This document shows, in pieces, positions 13,179 to 13,298 of a stretch of 13,298 nucleotides of DNA; the stretch's first letter is position 1; each line of letters begins with the position of its first letter. The DNA lies in contig SOKM01000074.1 of NCBI GenBank assembly GCA_004375785.1, positions 1 through 13,298 on the forward strand. Direction: 5' to 3'. Below the pieces are notes generated by a model. That model saw nothing but the letters and a program-made list of their open reading frames with translations, was not told the origin of the DNA and did not search any database. The position numbers and the translations under genes were made by a program. The DNA comes from Candidatus Cloacimonadota bacterium (lineage in GTDB: Bacteria; Hydrothermota; E44-bin80).

Positions 13179-13200
13179 TGGTTATTAGTCATTAGGTCAT
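13174..13200. repeat. Degenerate 7-nt tandem repeat (GTCATTA type)
   Basis: Units GTCATTG, GTTATTA, GTCATTA, then GGTCATC with a one-base shift. On the minus strand this reads as repeats of TAATGAC, and the annotated ATG of the pgeF-like gene (13178-13176) is part of one unit. The array abuts the palindromic element at 13201. Confidence 0.65.
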
Positions 13201-13284
13201 CGCAGGCTAAAGAGACTGTGCCAAAATACCGCTTTTAGGTAGGCGCAGGGCCTGTCCTGAGAGAAGTCGAAGGATTAGCCTGCG
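13201..13284. repeat. 84-bp element bounded by CGCAGGCT / AGCCTGCG
   Basis: The 8-bp words CGCAGGCT (13201-13208) and AGCCTGCG (13277-13284) are perfect inverted repeats enclosing 68 nt that include GCGCAGGGCCTGTCCTGAG and the dispersed word GTCGAAGGAT (13266-13275). The same arms enclose ATCCTTCGAC at 4066-4093, so this may be an expanded form of one element. It has no coding capacity. The rest of the window to 13298 is short and shows nothing further. Confidence 0.65.
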
Positions 13285-13298
13285 AACTTAACTTCTTA

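Overview
The window looks like chromosomal DNA from an uncultivated, AT-rich bacterium (GC roughly 35-40 %, estimated by eye). It holds eleven intact protein genes, all on the minus strand, plus the first 33 codons of a twelfth gene cut by the left edge. No rRNA, tRNA, CRISPR array, transposase or phage gene is visible. I cannot name the phylum. Spacers packed with short repeats, TTG starts behind strong Shine-Dalgarno sites, and a soluble-adenylyl-cyclase-like protein suggest a candidate-phylum genome known mainly from metagenomes, but this is inference.

Layout in transcription order (right to left): pgeF/YfiH-like multicopper-polyphenol-oxidase-fold protein (12408-13178); a stand-alone TPR protein (11199-12305); a 955-residue class III cyclase with two cyclase domains and an AAA/STAND ATPase (8136-11003); an O-antigen ligase/polymerase-type membrane protein overlapping it by 4 nt (7024-8139); a CgeB-like glycosyltransferase (5830-6909); an NAD(P)-dependent aldehyde dehydrogenase with a good sigma70-type promoter (4165-5661); a tight overlapping cluster bioY - HD hydrolase - JAMM peptidase - PHP phosphoesterase (1494-3987); butyrate kinase (319-1389); and the partial gene at the left edge.

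Functional themes: (1) signalling coupled to surface polysaccharide, because the cyclase is translationally coupled to the ligase gene and a glycosyltransferase follows; (2) biotin uptake together with three metal-dependent hydrolases in one translation-coupled unit; (3) acid/aldehyde metabolism (butyrate kinase, aldehyde dehydrogenase), with no phosphotransbutyrylase in view.

The most interesting points are the cyclase and its surroundings. Its two cyclase domains have complementary losses, so that one composite active site remains, as in mammalian soluble adenylyl cyclase. The long TPR tail usual for this architecture is missing and a TPR-only gene lies just upstream. The PgeF-like protein has lost one of its three metal-site residues. 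Almost every spacer carries a degenerate tandem repeat of 7-9 nt period or a copy of two palindromic repeat words, and two genes end inside such repeats. No spacer exceeds 220 bases and I saw no convincing hairpin-plus-T-tract terminator.
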